A DNA stretch of 50,546 nucleotides from Ruthenibacterium sp. GTDB lineage: Bacteria; Bacillota; Clostridia; Oscillospirales; Ruminococcaceae. Shown here one piece after another: positions 50,341-50,546 of this stretch; the stretch's first letter is position 1; the number at the start of each line of letters is the position of its first letter. Location of the stretch: assembly GCA_020025235.1 (NCBI GenBank), contig JAHHSL010000008.1, positions 1 through 50,546 on the forward strand. The letters run 5' to 3'. A program made the translations under genes and the position numbers. A model generated the notes under the pieces. That model was not told the DNA's origin, did no database searches, and worked only from the letters and a program-made list of their open reading frames with translations.

Positions 50341-50546
50341 AAACCACTGATGTCGGTCGTTGCCAAATCCTTCTTCTGTTTTTTGATGCGGTGGCAAACC
50401 GGCATATGCTTTAACAGAAGGAGGGGCGCTTTTGTCTAAAGATTTTTCACTTGGCCGGTTCACCCGGTGGTTTTCTTGTGCTGAACCTAATCAAAAAATC
50501 CCACGCTGAAAACAGCGTGGGAAAGGTCGATTTATACTTACGGACG
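50341..50546 (+). ncRNA. Candidate structured non-coding RNA, possibly cut by the window edge
   Basis: No gene is visible, but several helices can be drawn. AAACCACTG (50341-50349) pairs with CGGTGGTTT (50465-50473, one G-T). CTTCTGTT (50373-50380) pairs with AACAGAAG (50413-50420) and encloses ATGCGGT (50386-50392) with ACCG-g-CAT (50398-50405). GGTTCA (50457-50462) pairs with TGAACC (50482-50487), whose loop holds CGGTGGTTT, making a pseudoknot with the first helix. TCCCACGCTG-AAAA-CAGCGTGGGA (50499-50522) is a separate hairpin with no T-run. The strand is assumed plus because the downstream T-less hairpin and G-T pairs fit that strand. I do not recognise the family with certainty. Confidence 0.45.

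Noticed and set aside
50432..50509. 25-codon frame with TTG start after AGAAGGAGGGG near the window end
   Set aside because: The ribosome-like site is good, but the frame overlaps the pairing segments of the candidate RNA, its stop lies in a hairpin, and the peptide has no recognisable feature. Kept only as an alternative reading.
1..50546. tRNA or rRNA genes, CRISPR arrays, transposases, phage genes, attachment sites
   Set aside because: I looked for them on both strands and saw none; gene order and composition are uniform with no sign of a mobile island.

Overview
This 50.5 kb window reads as a gene-dense, GC-rich (mid-50s percent by eye) chromosome segment of an endospore-forming, anaerobic, gut-type Clostridia, most likely Oscillospiraceae/Ruminococcaceae-like. 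The reasons are clostridial-style promoters (TTGACA-17-TATAAT) and AGGAGG ribosome sites, SpoIIE and a CotF-type coat protein, an AbrB protein with a C-terminal zinc ribbon, GlcNAc-glycan and maltodextrin catabolism, and many short intergenic intrinsic terminators. I see no rRNA, tRNA, CRISPR array, insertion sequence or prophage. About 45 protein genes are supported.

Layout. 1-6.6 kb: a carbohydrate operon cut by the window edge (solute-binding protein, Gfo/Idh/MocA oxidoreductase, two ABC permeases, a NagB-type deaminase, a GH20 hexosaminidase), consistent with uptake and breakdown of GlcNAc/GalNAc-containing oligosaccharides. The transporter ATPase is not present. 6.7-10.8 kb: an S9 peptidase, then ptsI-ptsH, the general PTS proteins without any sugar-specific EII, behind a possible leader attenuator. 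11-17.8 kb: a second Gfo/Idh/MocA gene, then a DUF4127 protein plus a FAD oxidoreductase divergent from an AraC regulator, then a third Gfo/Idh/MocA gene. 18-24.4 kb: hemW, a phosphatase-cobO pair, an XRE regulator with likely self-operators, an AbrB regulator, and divergent trpS and gltX with abutting promoters.

24.5-33.6 kb: spoIIE, a decayed GNAT acetyltransferase, glyA, nth, a TPP riboswitch controlling thiT, a cytidylate-kinase-like gene, a spore coat gene, xpt, and a MinD-like ATPase with mgsA. 33.7-37.5 kb: a leftward operon zapA, U32 protein, dut, DUF4321, maf. 37.7-42 kb: glycogen phosphorylase plus a GH13 enzyme for storage and dietary alpha-glucans. 42-44.4 kb: a small secreted/anchored protein, then NfeD plus SPFH. 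44.7-46.3 kb: a guanine riboswitch controlling an NCS2 purine permease. 46.4-50.2 kb: lower glycolysis, pgk-tpiA-gpmI.

The most intriguing unexplained stretch is the last ~200 bases (50341-50546). There I can draw an extended bulged hairpin, a 9-bp long-range helix and a second helix that together make a pseudoknot, then a 10-bp hairpin. This looks like a structured non-coding RNA running to or past the window edge. Other points for a second look are an HPr with Gln at the Ser46 position, the DUF4127/FAD/AraC divergon, and a two-terminator guanine riboswitch. All functional calls come from reading motifs by eye; no database search was run.
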